Positions 22,940 to 33,334 of a DNA stretch of 64,000 bases are shown one piece after another. The DNA lies in contig NC_057809.1 of the NCBI RefSeq assembly GCF_018294505.1, positions 416,133,485 through 416,197,484 of the forward strand, written 5' to 3'. The stretch is from Triticum aestivum (taxonomy: Eukaryota; Streptophyta; Magnoliopsida; Poales; Poaceae). The notes beneath the pieces were generated by a model. It saw nothing but the letters and a program-made list of their open reading frames with translations, was not told the origin of the DNA and ran no database searches. The position numbers and the translations under genes are program-made. Numbering within the stretch: the first letter of the stretch is position 1; every line of letters starts with the position of its first letter.

Positions 22940-23418
22940 TTACATGCCTTTCCTTAACGGAAATTGGAATCTAATATTCCCTTCCTTCATATCAATAATT
23001 GCACCAATCATTCTAAGGAAAGGTCTACCAAGAATAATAGGACATGAAGGATTGCAATCTATATCAAGAACAATGAAATCTATGGGCACATAGTTCCTAT
23101 TTTTGACAATAAGAACATCATTAATTCTTCCCATAGGTTTCTTAATAGTGGAATCCGCAAGGTGCAAGTTTAAAGAACAATCATCAAAATCACGGAAACC
23201 TAGCAAATCACACAAAGTTTTGGAATCATGGAAACACTAGCACCCAAATCACACAAAGCATAGCACTCAAAATCTTTAATTTTAATTTTAATAGTAGGTT
23301 CCCACTCGTCATAGAGTTTTCTAGGGATAGAAACTTTCAACTCAAGTTTTTCTTCATAAGATTGCATCAAGGCATCAAACAATGTGTTCGGTAAAGGCCT
23401 TATTTTGACTATAAGCAT
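22940..23418 (-). pseudogene. Broken retroviral-type aspartic protease region of Sabrina-like element
   Basis: Two minus-strand frames (23418-23200 and 23215-22940) overlap around a frameshift near 23205. The upstream part has 'FECYALCDLGASVSMIPKL', which fits the D(T/L)GAS active-site loop of Athila proteases. The downstream part has 'IDFIVLDIDCNPSCPIILGRPFL', the usual ILGRPFL end. The protease would mature the Gag; it is broken here. Confidence 0.75.
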
Positions 23419-23899
23419 GAGGAGATTCTAGCACGGATTTCAACAAGGAAATACAACCAATCAAAGAGCAATTTTCATATAATTAAATTCTTGAGATCCA
23501 AAATAGTGTGGTTTAGCAACATCACGGTTTTTATTTATTTCAATCCCACTTTCATCAATTTCATCATCAAGATCTAGAAACTCCGAATTCTTAGAACGCC
23601 TTCTAGGTAAAGGAGATAATCTTCAGATCATCAAGATTCATATTGCAAAACAAAGATTTAATAGGGACACATCAATAACTTTTAGATCTTCATCTTGATT
23701 TTCATAGGGATTGTGGAAGAACACGCTTAATAAAAGCATCTTTGGAAGCACGCATCCTAGCGGTTCTTTCCTTGCACTCATCAATGGAAATTCTCATGGC
23801 TTTGAGAGACTCATTGATATCATGCTTAGGGGGAATGGATCTAAGCTTTAAAGAATCAATTTCAAGAGAATTCTATCAACGTTCCAGCCAAATCATCAA

Positions 23900-24913
23900 C
23901 TTTAAGCAATTTCTCTTCAAGCAAAGCATTAAAATTCTTTGTGAATTCATAAACTCTTTAACAATACTCTCAAATTCAGAGGGCATCTATAAGAGTTATT
24001 GTAGGAATTTCCATAATTATTAGAAGGATTAACAGGATAAGGCCTAGGATTAAAATTCCCTCTATAAGCGTTGTTCCAAAACTATTCCGGACAACAAAAT
24101 TCACATCCATAGATTCATTATTATTCTGAAGCAAAGTAGATAAAGCATATCATTGGGATCAAGAGTAGTATTTTTAGGAGCAAACATCTTCATAAGTTCA
24201 TCCATCTTTTCACTCAAACATTGATTTCTTCTATAGCATGCACTTTTTTACTAGAAGATCTTTCGGTGTGCCATTGAGAATAATTAGCCATAATATTATC
24301 AAGCAATTTGGTAGCATCCCCTAACGCAATTTCCATAAAAGTGCCTCCCGCGGCCGAATCTAAAAGAATTCTAGAAGCAAAATTCAATCCGGCATAAAAA
24401 ATTTGTATGATCATCCATAAATTCAAACCATGAGTAGGGCAATTGCGAAGCATTAATTTCATTCTTTCACAAGATTGGGGCAACATGCATGCTCATGATC
24501 AAATTGTTTAAAATTCATGATATCGTTCCTAAGAGTGATAATCTTAGCGGGAGGAAAATACTTAGAGATAAAAGCATCTTTGCACTTGTTCCAAGAATCA
24601 ATACTATTTTCGGCAAAGACGAAAACCAAACTTTAGCACGATCTCTAAGTGAAAACGGAAATAACTTTAATTTGACAATATTGTTATTCGTATCTTTCTT
24701 CTTTTGCATATCACACAAATCAACAAAATTGTTTTAGATGATAGCGGCATCTTCACTAGGAAGGCCGGCGAATTGTCTTTTCATAACAAGATTCAACAAA
24801 GCGGAATTTATTTCACAAGACTCATCATTATTAAGAGGAGCAATCGGAGTACTAAGGAAATCATAATTATTGGTATTCGAGAAATCACACAATTTGGTAT
24901 TATCTTGCGCCAT
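23900..24913 (-). pseudogene. Broken gag of Sabrina-like element
   Basis: The likely start is the ATG at 24913 (MAQDNTKLCDFSN). The frame is lost near 24735 and again downstream. Fragments keep gag signatures such as 'KLFPFSLRDRAKVWFSSLP' (about 24650) and 'ATKLLDNIMANYSQWHTER' (about 24270). Several frameshifts and a deletion-like end near 24000 make it non-functional. Confidence 0.75.
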
Positions 24914-25121
24914 GGCAACAAGTAATCCAACACACAAGCAAACAGAAAAGGCGACGAGAAAAAGGCAAACGAGAAAGAGAGGAGGAGATTGTGAAAGAGA
25001 GGGCAAATAAAACGGCAAGGGTGAAGTGGGGGAGAGGAAAACGAGAGGCAATGGCAAATAATGTAACGAGAGATAGGGATTGCGATGGGTACTTGGTATG
25101 GTTGACTTGCTTGCGTGAGCC

Positions 25122-25140
25122 TCCCCGGCAACGGCGCCCG
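25122..25140 (-). promoter_or_regulatory. Primer-binding site of Sabrina-like element
   Basis: The minus strand reads GGGCGCCGTTGCCGGGGA. This is complementary to the 3' end of plant tRNA-Asp (TGGCGCCGTTGCCGGGGA expected), with one mismatch at the second position, so priming may be weakened. It lies about 10 nt inside the LTR end. Confidence 0.7.
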
Positions 25141-25150
25141 AAATTCTTCT

Positions 25151-26738
25151 TGCTACCTCTTGAGCACTGCGTTGGTTTTCCCTTGAAGAGGAAAGGGTGA
25201 TGCAGCAAAGTAGCGTAAGTATTTCCCTCAGTTTTTGAGAACCAAGGTATCAATCCTGTAGGAGATCACGCTCAAGTCCCACGCACCTACACAAACAAAT
25301 AAGAACCTCGCAACCAACACGATAAAGGGGTTGTCAAGCCCTTCACGGTCACTTACGAGAGTGAGATCTGATAGATATGATAAGATAATATTTTTGGTAT
25401 TTTTATGATAAGGAGAAATAAATATGCAAAGTAAAATAAACGGCAAAGGAAATGACTAAGTGTTGGAAGATTAATATGATGAAAGATAGACCCGAGGGCC
25501 ATAGGTTTCACTAGTGGCTTCTCTCAAGAGCATAATTATTATGATGGGTAAACGAATTACTGTCGAGCAATTTATAGAATTGAGCATAGTTATGAGAATA
25601 TCTAGGTATGATCATGTATATACGCATCACGTCCGAGACAAGTAGACCGAAATGATTCTGCATCTACTACTATTACTCCACACATCGATCGCTATCTAGC
25701 ATGCATCTAGAGTATTAAGTTCATAAGAACAGAGTAATGCTTTAAGGAAGATGACATGATGCAGAGGGATAAACTCATGCAATATGATATGAAACCCATC
25801 TTTTTATCCTCGATGGCAACAATACAATACGTGCCTTGCTGCCCCTCCTGTCACTGGGAAATGACACCGCAAGATTGAACCCAAAGCTAAGCACTTCTCC
25901 CATTGCAAGAAAGATCAATCTAGTAGGCCAAACCAAACTAATAATTCGAAGAGACTTGCAAAGATAAACCAATCATACATAAAAGAATTCAGAGGAGAAT
26001 CAAATATTGTTCATAGATAATCTGGATCTTAAACCCACAATTCATCGGATCTCGACAAACACACCGCAAAAGAAGATTACGTCGAATAGATCTCCAAGAA
26101 GATCGAGGAGAACTTTGTATTGAGATCCAAAGAGAGAGAATAAGCCATCTAGCTAATAACTATGGACCCGTAGGTCTGAAGTAAACTACTCACACATCAC
26201 CGGAGAGGCCATGGAGTTGATGTAGAGGCCCTCCGTGATCAATGCCCCCTCTGGCGGAGCTTCGAAAAAGGCCCCAAGATGGGATCTCTCGGGTACAGAA
26301 GGTTCCGGCGGTGGAATTAGGTTTTCAAGGTGCTCCTGGATGTTTGGGGGTACGTGGATATATATATATAGGAGGAAGAAGTACGTCGGTGGAGCAACAG
26401 AGGGCCCACGAGGGTGGCAGGCGCGCCCAGGGGGTAGGCGCGCCCCCCTACCTCGTGCCTTCCTCCCTTGTTTCTTGATGCCCACTCCATTTCTCCTGGA
26501 TCACATTTGTTGAGAAAATCATGTTCCCGAAGGTTTCATTCCGTTTGGACTCCGTTTGATATTCCTTTTCTTCGAAACCCTAAAATAGGCAAAAAACAGC
26601 AATTTGGGCTGGGCCTCCGGTTAGTAGGTTAGTCCCAAAAATGATATAGAAGTGTAAAATAAATCCCATTAACATCCAAAATAAATAATATAATAGCATG
26701 GAGCAATCAAAAATTATAGATACGTTGGAGACGTATCA
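25151..26738 (-). repeat. 5' LTR of Sabrina-like element (1588 bp)
   Basis: On the minus strand it begins TGATACGTCTCCAACGTATC and ends GAGGTAGCA. A (TA)n TATA-like run lies at about 26359-26370. The last 200 bp are repeated in inverse orientation at 26739-26937, which independently supports the GTAGCA end. Confidence 0.85.
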
Positions 26739-26937
26739 CCGTGAAGGGATTGACAACCCCTTTATCGCGTTGGTTGCGAGGTTCTTATTTGTTTGTGTAA
26801 GTACGTGGTGACTCACGTGTGGTCTCCTACTGGATTGATACCTTGGTTCTGAAAAACTGAGGGAAATACTTACGCTGCTTTACTGCATCACCCTTTCCTC
26901 TTCAAGGGAAAACCAGCGCAGTGCTCAAGAGGTAGCA
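26739..26937 (+). repeat. Remnant of a plus-strand Sabrina-type LTR, 3' end
   Basis: This 199-bp piece, 'ccgtgaagggattgac...gtgctcaagaggtagca', matches the last 200 bp of the LTR 25151-26738 in the opposite direction. It ends exactly at the LTR border and then runs into CACTA sequence without a primer-binding site, so it is a 3' LTR or solo LTR. The minus-strand Sabrina element is inserted in it; 'ccgtg' (26739-26743) would be that insertion's duplicated site. Confidence 0.75.
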
Positions 26938-28560
26938 TCCATACATCTCATTTTCTATTGAGTCCACGCCAAATTGATCAAAATCATCCCCGTTGGCGAC
27001 TCCATCCATCCCGATGATGCTCCTTTTGCCTCTCCGATCAACAACACGACTCGGCTATGAAGGGTCAGTTAAATAGAAGCATTGTGCCATGTCCTCGGCG
27101 AATACCCAAGGATCATATTTGGCAGTGATTCCTTTCACTCTTTTTGCACCAGCAGGTTGTGCTTCGGGTAGATACATGATAATGAAACCACATTCTTCAT
27201 GCTCGACATTCTTCGCCCATCTGACACTGAAATGGCAGCGTGTAATCTTCACCATACTCAAGTTACCATATCTCTTCGATCCTGACATAGTATATGTTAC
27301 TCTCATTCTCGGTCAACTGTAGCATCGTCACACCTGACTTCTGGTAATCACAGTTTTTGTCCTTCGCCGCAGTATAGAATGTGTATCCATTTATATCATA
27401 TAATTGGTATGTGGCGATAGTGTAAGCGGGGCCTACTACTAATGCATAGATGAGATTTGCATTGGTTATACCGGTCGGCAGTGGTTTGTCCCTAATTTGC
27501 TCTATGAACCAGGAAGCAAATTTGGAGTTGTGCTCTCTAATGATATGGGCTTCGATCCTCTGCCCCCTGCCATTCCGTGCTCTCTCCTTAAGGTCTCCTT
27601 GTGAGTTTGCAGCCAAGGCTGATTATATTTGCGTGTTGTAACACTACTGTGTGCGCTCTTTCAAAGTCGTCTCAGCAGTTTTTTATATACACATTTAAAT
27701 GACTCTTCAGCTGTTAGTGACCCACTCCTTCGAGCCTATTATCATGTTTCTTCAAGGGAAAACCAAGAGATTGATCATCATTTATGACATTCTTGCAGAA
27801 TGATATACACTCCTCGATTAGATAGGCGTGGACGATTCTTCCATCTGGACGGGCTTTGTTACGAACATATCCCTTCACAATTCCATTCATCCGTTCAAAC
27901 GGGAACATGGTATGCAATAATTTGGGTCCAAGGTCTTTCACCTCCGCAAAAATATGAACTAGTAGATGGACCATGACATCAAAGAATGATGGTGGGAAAT
28001 ATATCTCAAGTTCACATAGTATTGAAAATATCTCCTCTCGTAGTCGTGTCAGATGCTGCACACTAATCGACTTTTGAAACATAGTGTCGAAAAAGTTGCA
28101 TAAGTCAATGAGTGTGTTGCGGATGTGATCATACATTATCCCTCTAAGAGCTACCGTAAGTAATTGTGTCATCATCACATGACAGAAGTTTGCCTTGATG
28201 TCCAAAAGTTTGAGTGTGATGTGCAGGCGGGTGTGCTCGGGATCACAACCTTCATACAGTGGAGTTTTTGTGTTTTTTTCTAGTTGCGCCAAATTTAGAG
28301 CCTCTTTAATAGAAGCTCTCTCGGTTCTCGTCTTCTTCCTAAGATGATCTCGGGTGGCATTTCATCATTTCCTCCTCCATGCGCATGTTCTTTGTTTCCT
28401 CCTTCTGGCGGCTCTTCATCGCCAAAGTTTTCCACATCATTGTTTCCTCCTTCATCATTGCTAACATCCTCCTCACCATGCTTTGTCCACCGTGTATAAC
28501 CTTCGATGAAACCGCGACGGAGCAAGTGCGCCAGCACGCTGCCATCGAACGGGTTGTGCA
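26938..28560 (-). pseudogene. Transposase of second CACTA element, catalytic core deleted (main part)
   Basis: The minus strand encodes pieces of the same protein as 10861-14412: an N-terminal part (about 28560-28300, 'LRRGFIEGYTRWT'), 'TPLYEGCDPEHTRL' at about 28260, DUF4218 (28190-27760, 'ELEIYFPPSFFDVMVHLL'), and DUF4216 (27300-27060, 'VRWAKNVEHEE'). Near 28195 the frame jumps in register from the N-terminal region directly to DUF4218, so the Transposase_21 catalytic domain is missing. Frameshifts near 28295, 27715 and 27280 break the rest. The first exon continues at 50041-50160 beyond the Copia insertion. It stops at 26938, where a Sabrina LTR interrupts it; the remaining 3' part of the element should be further left. 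Confidence 0.85.
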
Positions 28561-29710
28561 TGAAGGAAATATGCCCTAGAGGCAATAATAAAGTTATTAT
28601 TTATTTACTTATTTCATGATAAATTTTTATTATTCATGCTAGAATTGTATTAACCAAAAACTTAGTACATGTGTGAATACGTAGACAAAACAAAGTGTCC
28701 CTAGTATGCCTCTACTTGACTGGTTCGTTTAACAAAGATGGTTATGTTTCCTAACCATACACATGTGTTGTCATTTGATGAACGGGATCACATCATTAGG
28801 AGAATGATGTGATGGCCAAGACCTATTTGTTACTTAGCATTATGATCATTATAGTTTCATTGCTACTGCTTTCTTCATGACTTATACATGCTCCTCAGAC
28901 TATGAGATTATGCAACTCCCAAATACCGGAGGAACACCTTGTGTGCTATAAAACGTCACAACGTAACTGGGCTATTATAAAGATGCTCTACAGGTATCTC
29001 CGATGGTGTTTGTTGAGTTGGCATAGATAGAGATTAGGATTTGTCAGTCCGTGTATCGGAGAGGTATCTCTAGGCCCTCTCGGTAATGCACATCACTATA
29101 AGCCTTGCAAGCAATGTGACTAATGAGTTAGTTGCGGGATGATGCATTACGGAACGTGTAAAGAGACTTGCCGGTAACGAGATTGAACTAGGTATGATGA
29201 TACCGACGATCGAATCTCGGGCAAGTAACATACCGATGAGAGAGGGAACAACGTATGTTGTTATGCGGTTTGACCGATAAAGATCTTCGTAGAATATGTA
29301 GGAGCTAATATGATCGTCTAGGTTCTGCTATTGGTTATTGACCGGAGATGAGGCTGGGTCATGTCTACATAGTTCTCGAACCCGTAGGGTCCGCACGCTT
29401 ACGTTATGTGACGATTTGTATTATGAGTTATGTGATTTGATGACCAAAGTTTGTTCAGAGTCCCAGATGAGATCGGGGACATGACGAGGAGTCTCGAAAT
29501 GGTCGAGACATAAAGATCGATATATTGGAAGGCTATATTCGTACATCGGAAAGGTTCTGAGTGATTCGGGTAATTTTCGGAGTACCGGAGAGTTACGGGA
29601 ATTCGTATTGGGCCTTAATGGGCCATACGGGAAAGGAGAGAAAGGCCTCAAGGGTGGCCACGCCCCTTCCCCGTGGACTGGTCCGAATTGGACTAGGGAA
29701 AGAGGCTGCC
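28561..29710 (+). repeat. Copia 5' LTR, first part
   Basis: It begins 'tgaaggaaatatgccctaga' and is cut at 29710 by the Tat-type gypsy element. It matches 48317-49465 of the 3' LTR. Confidence 0.9.
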
Positions 29711-30255
29711 TGATGGGGTTATGTACCTAGGGTAGGGTCACGGACCTGTCCCAAGTAACTTACCCTAGGACATCCCTAGAAGAGGTCGCCTTCCAGTCGA
29801 CCAACGAGGACTCACTCGACCAACGAGGACACACTCGACTGGCCTGAAGGACTCGACCACGAAGACGCACTCGACCACCAGGAGGTCAAGAGGCACTCTG
29901 CACCGCAACGGCCTGTAATTAAGTAGACTTTATGATAGTAAAGGCACTTTATGTGGGGCGTTACCAGTAACGCCCCAGACTTAACTCACCTTAAACCTTC
30001 TCCTACGTGGGCTGGCTGGGGTCCTGGCGCACTCTATATAAGCCACCCCCCTCCACAGGCAGAAGGGTTCGGCACCTTGTAATCCATACATTCATAATCC
30101 ACTCGACCGCCTCCGGGCTCCGAGACGTAGGGCTGTTACTTCTTCCGAGAAGGGCCTGAACTCGTACATCCTTTGTGCTTACAACCTCTCCATAGCTAGG
30201 ACCTTGCCTCTCAATACCTACCCCCCACTCTACTGTCAGGCTTAGAACCACGACA
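29711..30255 (+). repeat. 5' LTR of Tat-type gypsy
   Basis: It begins TGATGGGGTTATG and ends CCACGACA. It carries a clear TATA box 'tctatataag' at 30033-30042, which would drive the full-length transcript. Confidence 0.95.
30033..30042 (+). promoter_or_regulatory. TATA box in 5' LTR of Tat-type gypsy
   Basis: The sequence TCTATATAAG matches the plant TATA consensus. An identical copy lies in the 3' LTR at 42399-42408. Confidence 0.75.
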
Positions 30256-30257
30256 GT

Positions 30258-30275
30258 TGGCGCCCACCGTGGGGC
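30258..30275 (+). promoter_or_regulatory. Primer-binding site of Tat-type gypsy
   Basis: TGGCGCCCACCGTGGGGC starts two bases after the LTR end. The TGGCGCC start is the expected complement of a tRNA 3' end; I do not assign the tRNA. Confidence 0.8.
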
Positions 30276-30328
30276 AGGTGTTTTAGCGATTTTGTGGAGA
30301 AGTTGCGATTCTTCCGAGTATTTTCATC

Positions 30329-33271
30329 ATGGTGTCTGCTGGAGTTTTGATCGAGGGTCAAGAGATCCGTCTCGGCACTCTCACCTTCATCGCCGACGAC
30401 TCCGCATGGCTCCAAGAGGCTCCGCTCGACGTTGATGCGCTCCCCGTCCGCGGTGCGACGCATTTCCGCGCATGTGTCCGCGGCGTTCTGTTGCGGCAAC
30501 CGTCGACCCAGTATCGGTCGGTTCCTTCCACCCTCCCGGTCTCCCGCCAGCGCAAGCGCTCAGGTCGGTCGAGGCTTCAGCGATGGGTGAGTCACGCGGT
30601 GGCTCGCCAGTCGACCACTACGCAAGTTGCGGCAATCGAGCCCAACGAATCTCTCTACGGCTTGTTCGATCAGTCGACTGGCTCCGGAGAGACTGCATCC
30701 GAATGCGGAAGCAGTGATCCAGCGGCGGAAATCCTGATGGTCAACGGGCCTCATAGCCCTCCCGGCTTCGCCCGCGGTGGTGGAGCAGGCGACGGCGGCG
30801 ACCCTGCTCGAGGTTACGAAGAGTACCAGCCCGAGCCACTCGACTCTCTGCAAAGAGAAGAGCTTCGCCGCAGGAACGAGGATCCCCTGCGTATTCCTAT
30901 CGCAGGAGAAACCCCCGAGGCTCGCGCCTTGGAGGAGGCGCGTCTGGCCAATTTGGCCGAGCGCACTCGACTGGAGAACCTTCAGCGAGCACTCGACGAG
31001 CGCGCGCGGCAACGAGTTCCCGACACCAGTCGACGTCAACTCTTCCCGCCGACTCAGGTATATCGAACCCCGATTCAGAATTTAGCAGCAGCGACCCGTA
31101 TAGCAGAGTCCATTCAGCCTTCGCAGTCAGAAGCTGGCAGAGGTTTGCTGCAGATCAGAGATCTGCTCCGGGCAGCAGGAGATCAGAATTCAGCCGTGTC
31201 TCAGTCGCGCAACAGGATTCACAGTCGATCTGTCACTGTGAATACGGTACAGTCGGCTCACAGCCCCAGATCGCCTCCGCGGCGCGAAGGGTATGAGCAT
31301 CGGCGAGATCAATATGGCGACAGGCTCGACCGAGATGATAGGCGTCGAGTGCCTTATTCCCCTCCGAGGGGTGGGTCTTACGCTCCTCGGCAGCCAGATG
31401 ATAGGCGTCAGTACAGTACAGGGCGTAGAGTTCCAGTTGACCCCAGGGAGCCAGGCTTCGACGCGCGATCCATTATCGTGCAAGGGTTGGTCGACCGGAA
31501 CAGAGCCCATCGTGGTGCACTCGACAGAGAAGTGCCCACGAGCAGTCGAGTACATGTTTCTGGCCCTGAATGTTTCAGCAGAGCTATCAGAGCCGCTGTT
31601 ATTCCCCCCAATTTCAGGTTGGCGACAGGAGTCAGCAAGTTCACTGGTGAGTCTAAGCCTGAAACTTGGCTTGAAGACTACCGAGTGGCAGTTCAGATCG
31701 GTGGTGGGAACGACGAGGTGGCCATGAAGCATTTGCCCCTCATGTTGGAAGGTTCTGCCAGGGCATGGTTGACCCAATTACCTCCTAGCAGTATCTACAC
31801 TTGGGAAGATCTGTCCCGAGTGTTCGTCAGAACGTTCGAAGGGACTTGCAAGCGACCAGCGGGATTGACAGAGTTGCAAGTCTGCGTGCAGAAAACCAAT
31901 GAGACTCTCAGAGAGTATATTCAGAGGTGGATCACTTTGCATCACACAGTGGAAAATGTCTCTGATCATCAGGCAGTGTGCGCCTTCAAAGATGGCGTCA
32001 AGAACAGAGAACTCAGCTTGAAATTTGGTCGAACCGGTGACATGACCTTGAGTCGTATGATGGAGATTGCTACCAAGTACGCCAACGGCGAAGAAGAAGA
32101 CCGACTCCGAAGCGGCAAGCACAAGCCGAGTCAGTCGGAAAAAGGGAATTCCAGTCGGAAACAGAAGCGGAAGGCTGAACCGGCAGCTCCTGGAGAGGCT
32201 CTGGCCGTGACTCAAGGAAAGTCTAAGGGGAAACCAAAAGGATCCTGGAACCCCAAGAAGGTGAAGGATAAAGAAGGGAACGACGTGATGGATATGCCGT
32301 GTCATATTCACACGAAGAAAGATGAAGAGGGCAATATCATTTACCCAAAGCACACCACTCGCCAATGTCGACTCCTGATCCAGCAGTTTCAGGGAAAACA
32401 GTCTAAGGACAAGGAGAAGGAGTCGGACAAAGCCGAAGACAAAGAGGACAGTGAGGGAGGATACCCGCATATCAACTCCACTCTGATGATCTTCGCAGAT
32501 GTGGAAAGCAGAAGTCGACTGAAAGTAATTAACCGAGAGGTTAACATGGTTGCTCCAGCGAAGGCAAATTATCTGAAGTGGTCTCAAACACCCATCACAT
32601 TCGACCAATCTGATCACCCGACTCATATTGCCACCCCTGGGAGGCAAGCGTTGGTGGTCGATCCAGTTGTCGAAGGCACTCGACTGACAAAGGTGCTGAT
32701 GGACGGTGGAAGTGGGCTGAATCTGTTATATGCAGACACGCTGAAAGGTATGGGCATTCCGATGTCCCGATTGAGCACGAGTAACATGAGCTTCCATGGA
32801 GTTATACCAGGGAAGAAGGCTGAGTCTCTCGGCCAGATAGCTTTGGACGTAGTATTTGGCGATTCAAAGCATTTCCGCAAAGAAAAGTTGACATTTGAGG
32901 TCGTGGATTTTCAAAGTGCATATCATGCCATTTTGGGGAGGCCAGCCTATGCACGGTTCATGGCTCGACCATGTTACGTGTACCTCAAATTGAAGATGCC
33001 CGGTCCCAAAGGTGTGATCACTGTCACCGGAGATAGGAAAAAGGCAGAGGAGTGCTTTCAGAAGGGCTCCAAAATTGCCGATTCCCAAGTGACAGCGGTC
33101 GAGTTCGAAGAGTACAAGCAAAACGCAGATCCGAGTGACTTGTTGCGATCCAAGAAGCCCGCCACAGAATCTGCATTCCAGTCGTCCGGTGAGACGAAGC
33201 CTGTTCACATCCACCCGACCGACCCCGAAGCAGCTCCGACCCGCATCTCCACAACACTCGACCCAAAATAG
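30329..33271 (+). CDS. Gag and aspartic protease polyprotein of Tat-type gypsy
   Basis: This open frame has 980 residues starting at ATG 30329. The first 430 residues are charged and low-complexity. A retrotransposon gag domain lies at about 450-590 ('LEGSARAWLTQLPP', 'LREYIQRWITLHHTVENV'). A Lys/Glu-rich linker follows, then an aspartic protease near residue 790 ('KVLMDGGSGLNLLY', active-site DGGS) ending 'AILGRPAYARFM'. Products would form the particle and process the polyprotein. The frame ends with TAG at 33269-33271, while the same frame continues directly into the pol domains, so gag-pol is one frame broken by one stop. A point change of a CAG or other codon is likelier than programmed read-through. 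Confidence 0.9.
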   Translation: MVSAGVLIEGQEIRLGTLTFIADDSAWLQEAPLDVDALPVRGATHFRACVRGVLLRQPSTQYRSVPSTLPVSRQRKRSGRSRLQRWVSHAVARQSTTTQVAAIEPNESLYGLFDQSTGSGETASECGSSDPAAEILMVNGPHSPPGFARGGGAGDGGDPARGYEEYQPEPLDSLQREELRRRNEDPLRIPIAGETPEARALEEARLANLAERTRLENLQRALDERARQRVPDTSRRQLFPPTQVYRTPIQNLAAATRIAESIQPSQSEAGRGLLQIRDLLRAAGDQNSAVSQSRNRIHSRSVTVNTVQSAHSPRSPPRREGYEHRRDQYGDRLDRDDRRRVPYSPPRGGSYAPRQPDDRRQYSTGRRVPVDPREPGFDARSIIVQGLVDRNRAHRGALDREVPTSSRVHVSGPECFSRAIRAAVIPPNFRLATGVSKFTGESKPETWLEDYRVAVQIGGGNDEVAMKHLPLMLEGSARAWLTQLPPSSIYTWEDLSRVFVRTFEGTCKRPAGLTELQVCVQKTNETLREYIQRWITLHHTVENVSDHQAVCAFKDGVKNRELSLKFGRTGDMTLSRMMEIATKYANGEEEDRLRSGKHKPSQSEKGNSSRKQKRKAEPAAPGEALAVTQGKSKGKPKGSWNPKKVKDKEGNDVMDMPCHIHTKKDEEGNIIYPKHTTRQCRLLIQQFQGKQSKDKEKESDKAEDKEDSEGGYPHINSTLMIFADVESRSRLKVINREVNMVAPAKANYLKWSQTPITFDQSDHPTHIATPGRQALVVDPVVEGTRLTKVLMDGGSGLNLLYADTLKGMGIPMSRLSTSNMSFHGVIPGKKAESLGQIALDVVFGDSKHFRKEKLTFEVVDFQSAYHAILGRPAYARFMARPCYVYLKLKMPGPKGVITVTGDRKKAEECFQKGSKIADSQVTAVEFEEYKQNADPSDLLRSKKPATESAFQSSGETKPVHIHPTDPEAAPTRISTTLDPK

Positions 33272-33334
33272 GAAGAAGCGCTCATCCAGTTCCTCCGTGA
33301 GAACTGGGACATTTTTGCATGGAAGCCCGCTGAC

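Larger units (their letters stand above)
20491..26738 (-). mobile_element. Sabrina-like (Athila lineage) gypsy retrotransposon, minus strand, left end interrupted
   Basis: Read on the minus strand, the element starts with the LTR (26738 down to 25151, TGATACGTCTCC...GAGGTAGCA), a primer-binding site, broken gag and protease frames, then a long non-coding tail to 20491. The LTR start and the tail ('GCTTCCTCAAAATGCCCTAG' and neighbours) match what I remember of wheat Sabrina, which lacks reverse transcriptase and integrase of its own. The 3' LTR is not in the window: the gypsy LTR 16576-20490 interrupts the tail, so the rest should lie left of position 1. It is inserted in the plus-strand LTR fragment 26739-26937. 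Confidence 0.8.

Noticed and set aside
26939..28560. Left terminus of the second CACTA element near 26938
   Set aside because: No CACTA terminus or subterminal repeat is present; the sequence starts in the transposase C-terminal part where a Sabrina LTR ends, so the true end lies elsewhere.
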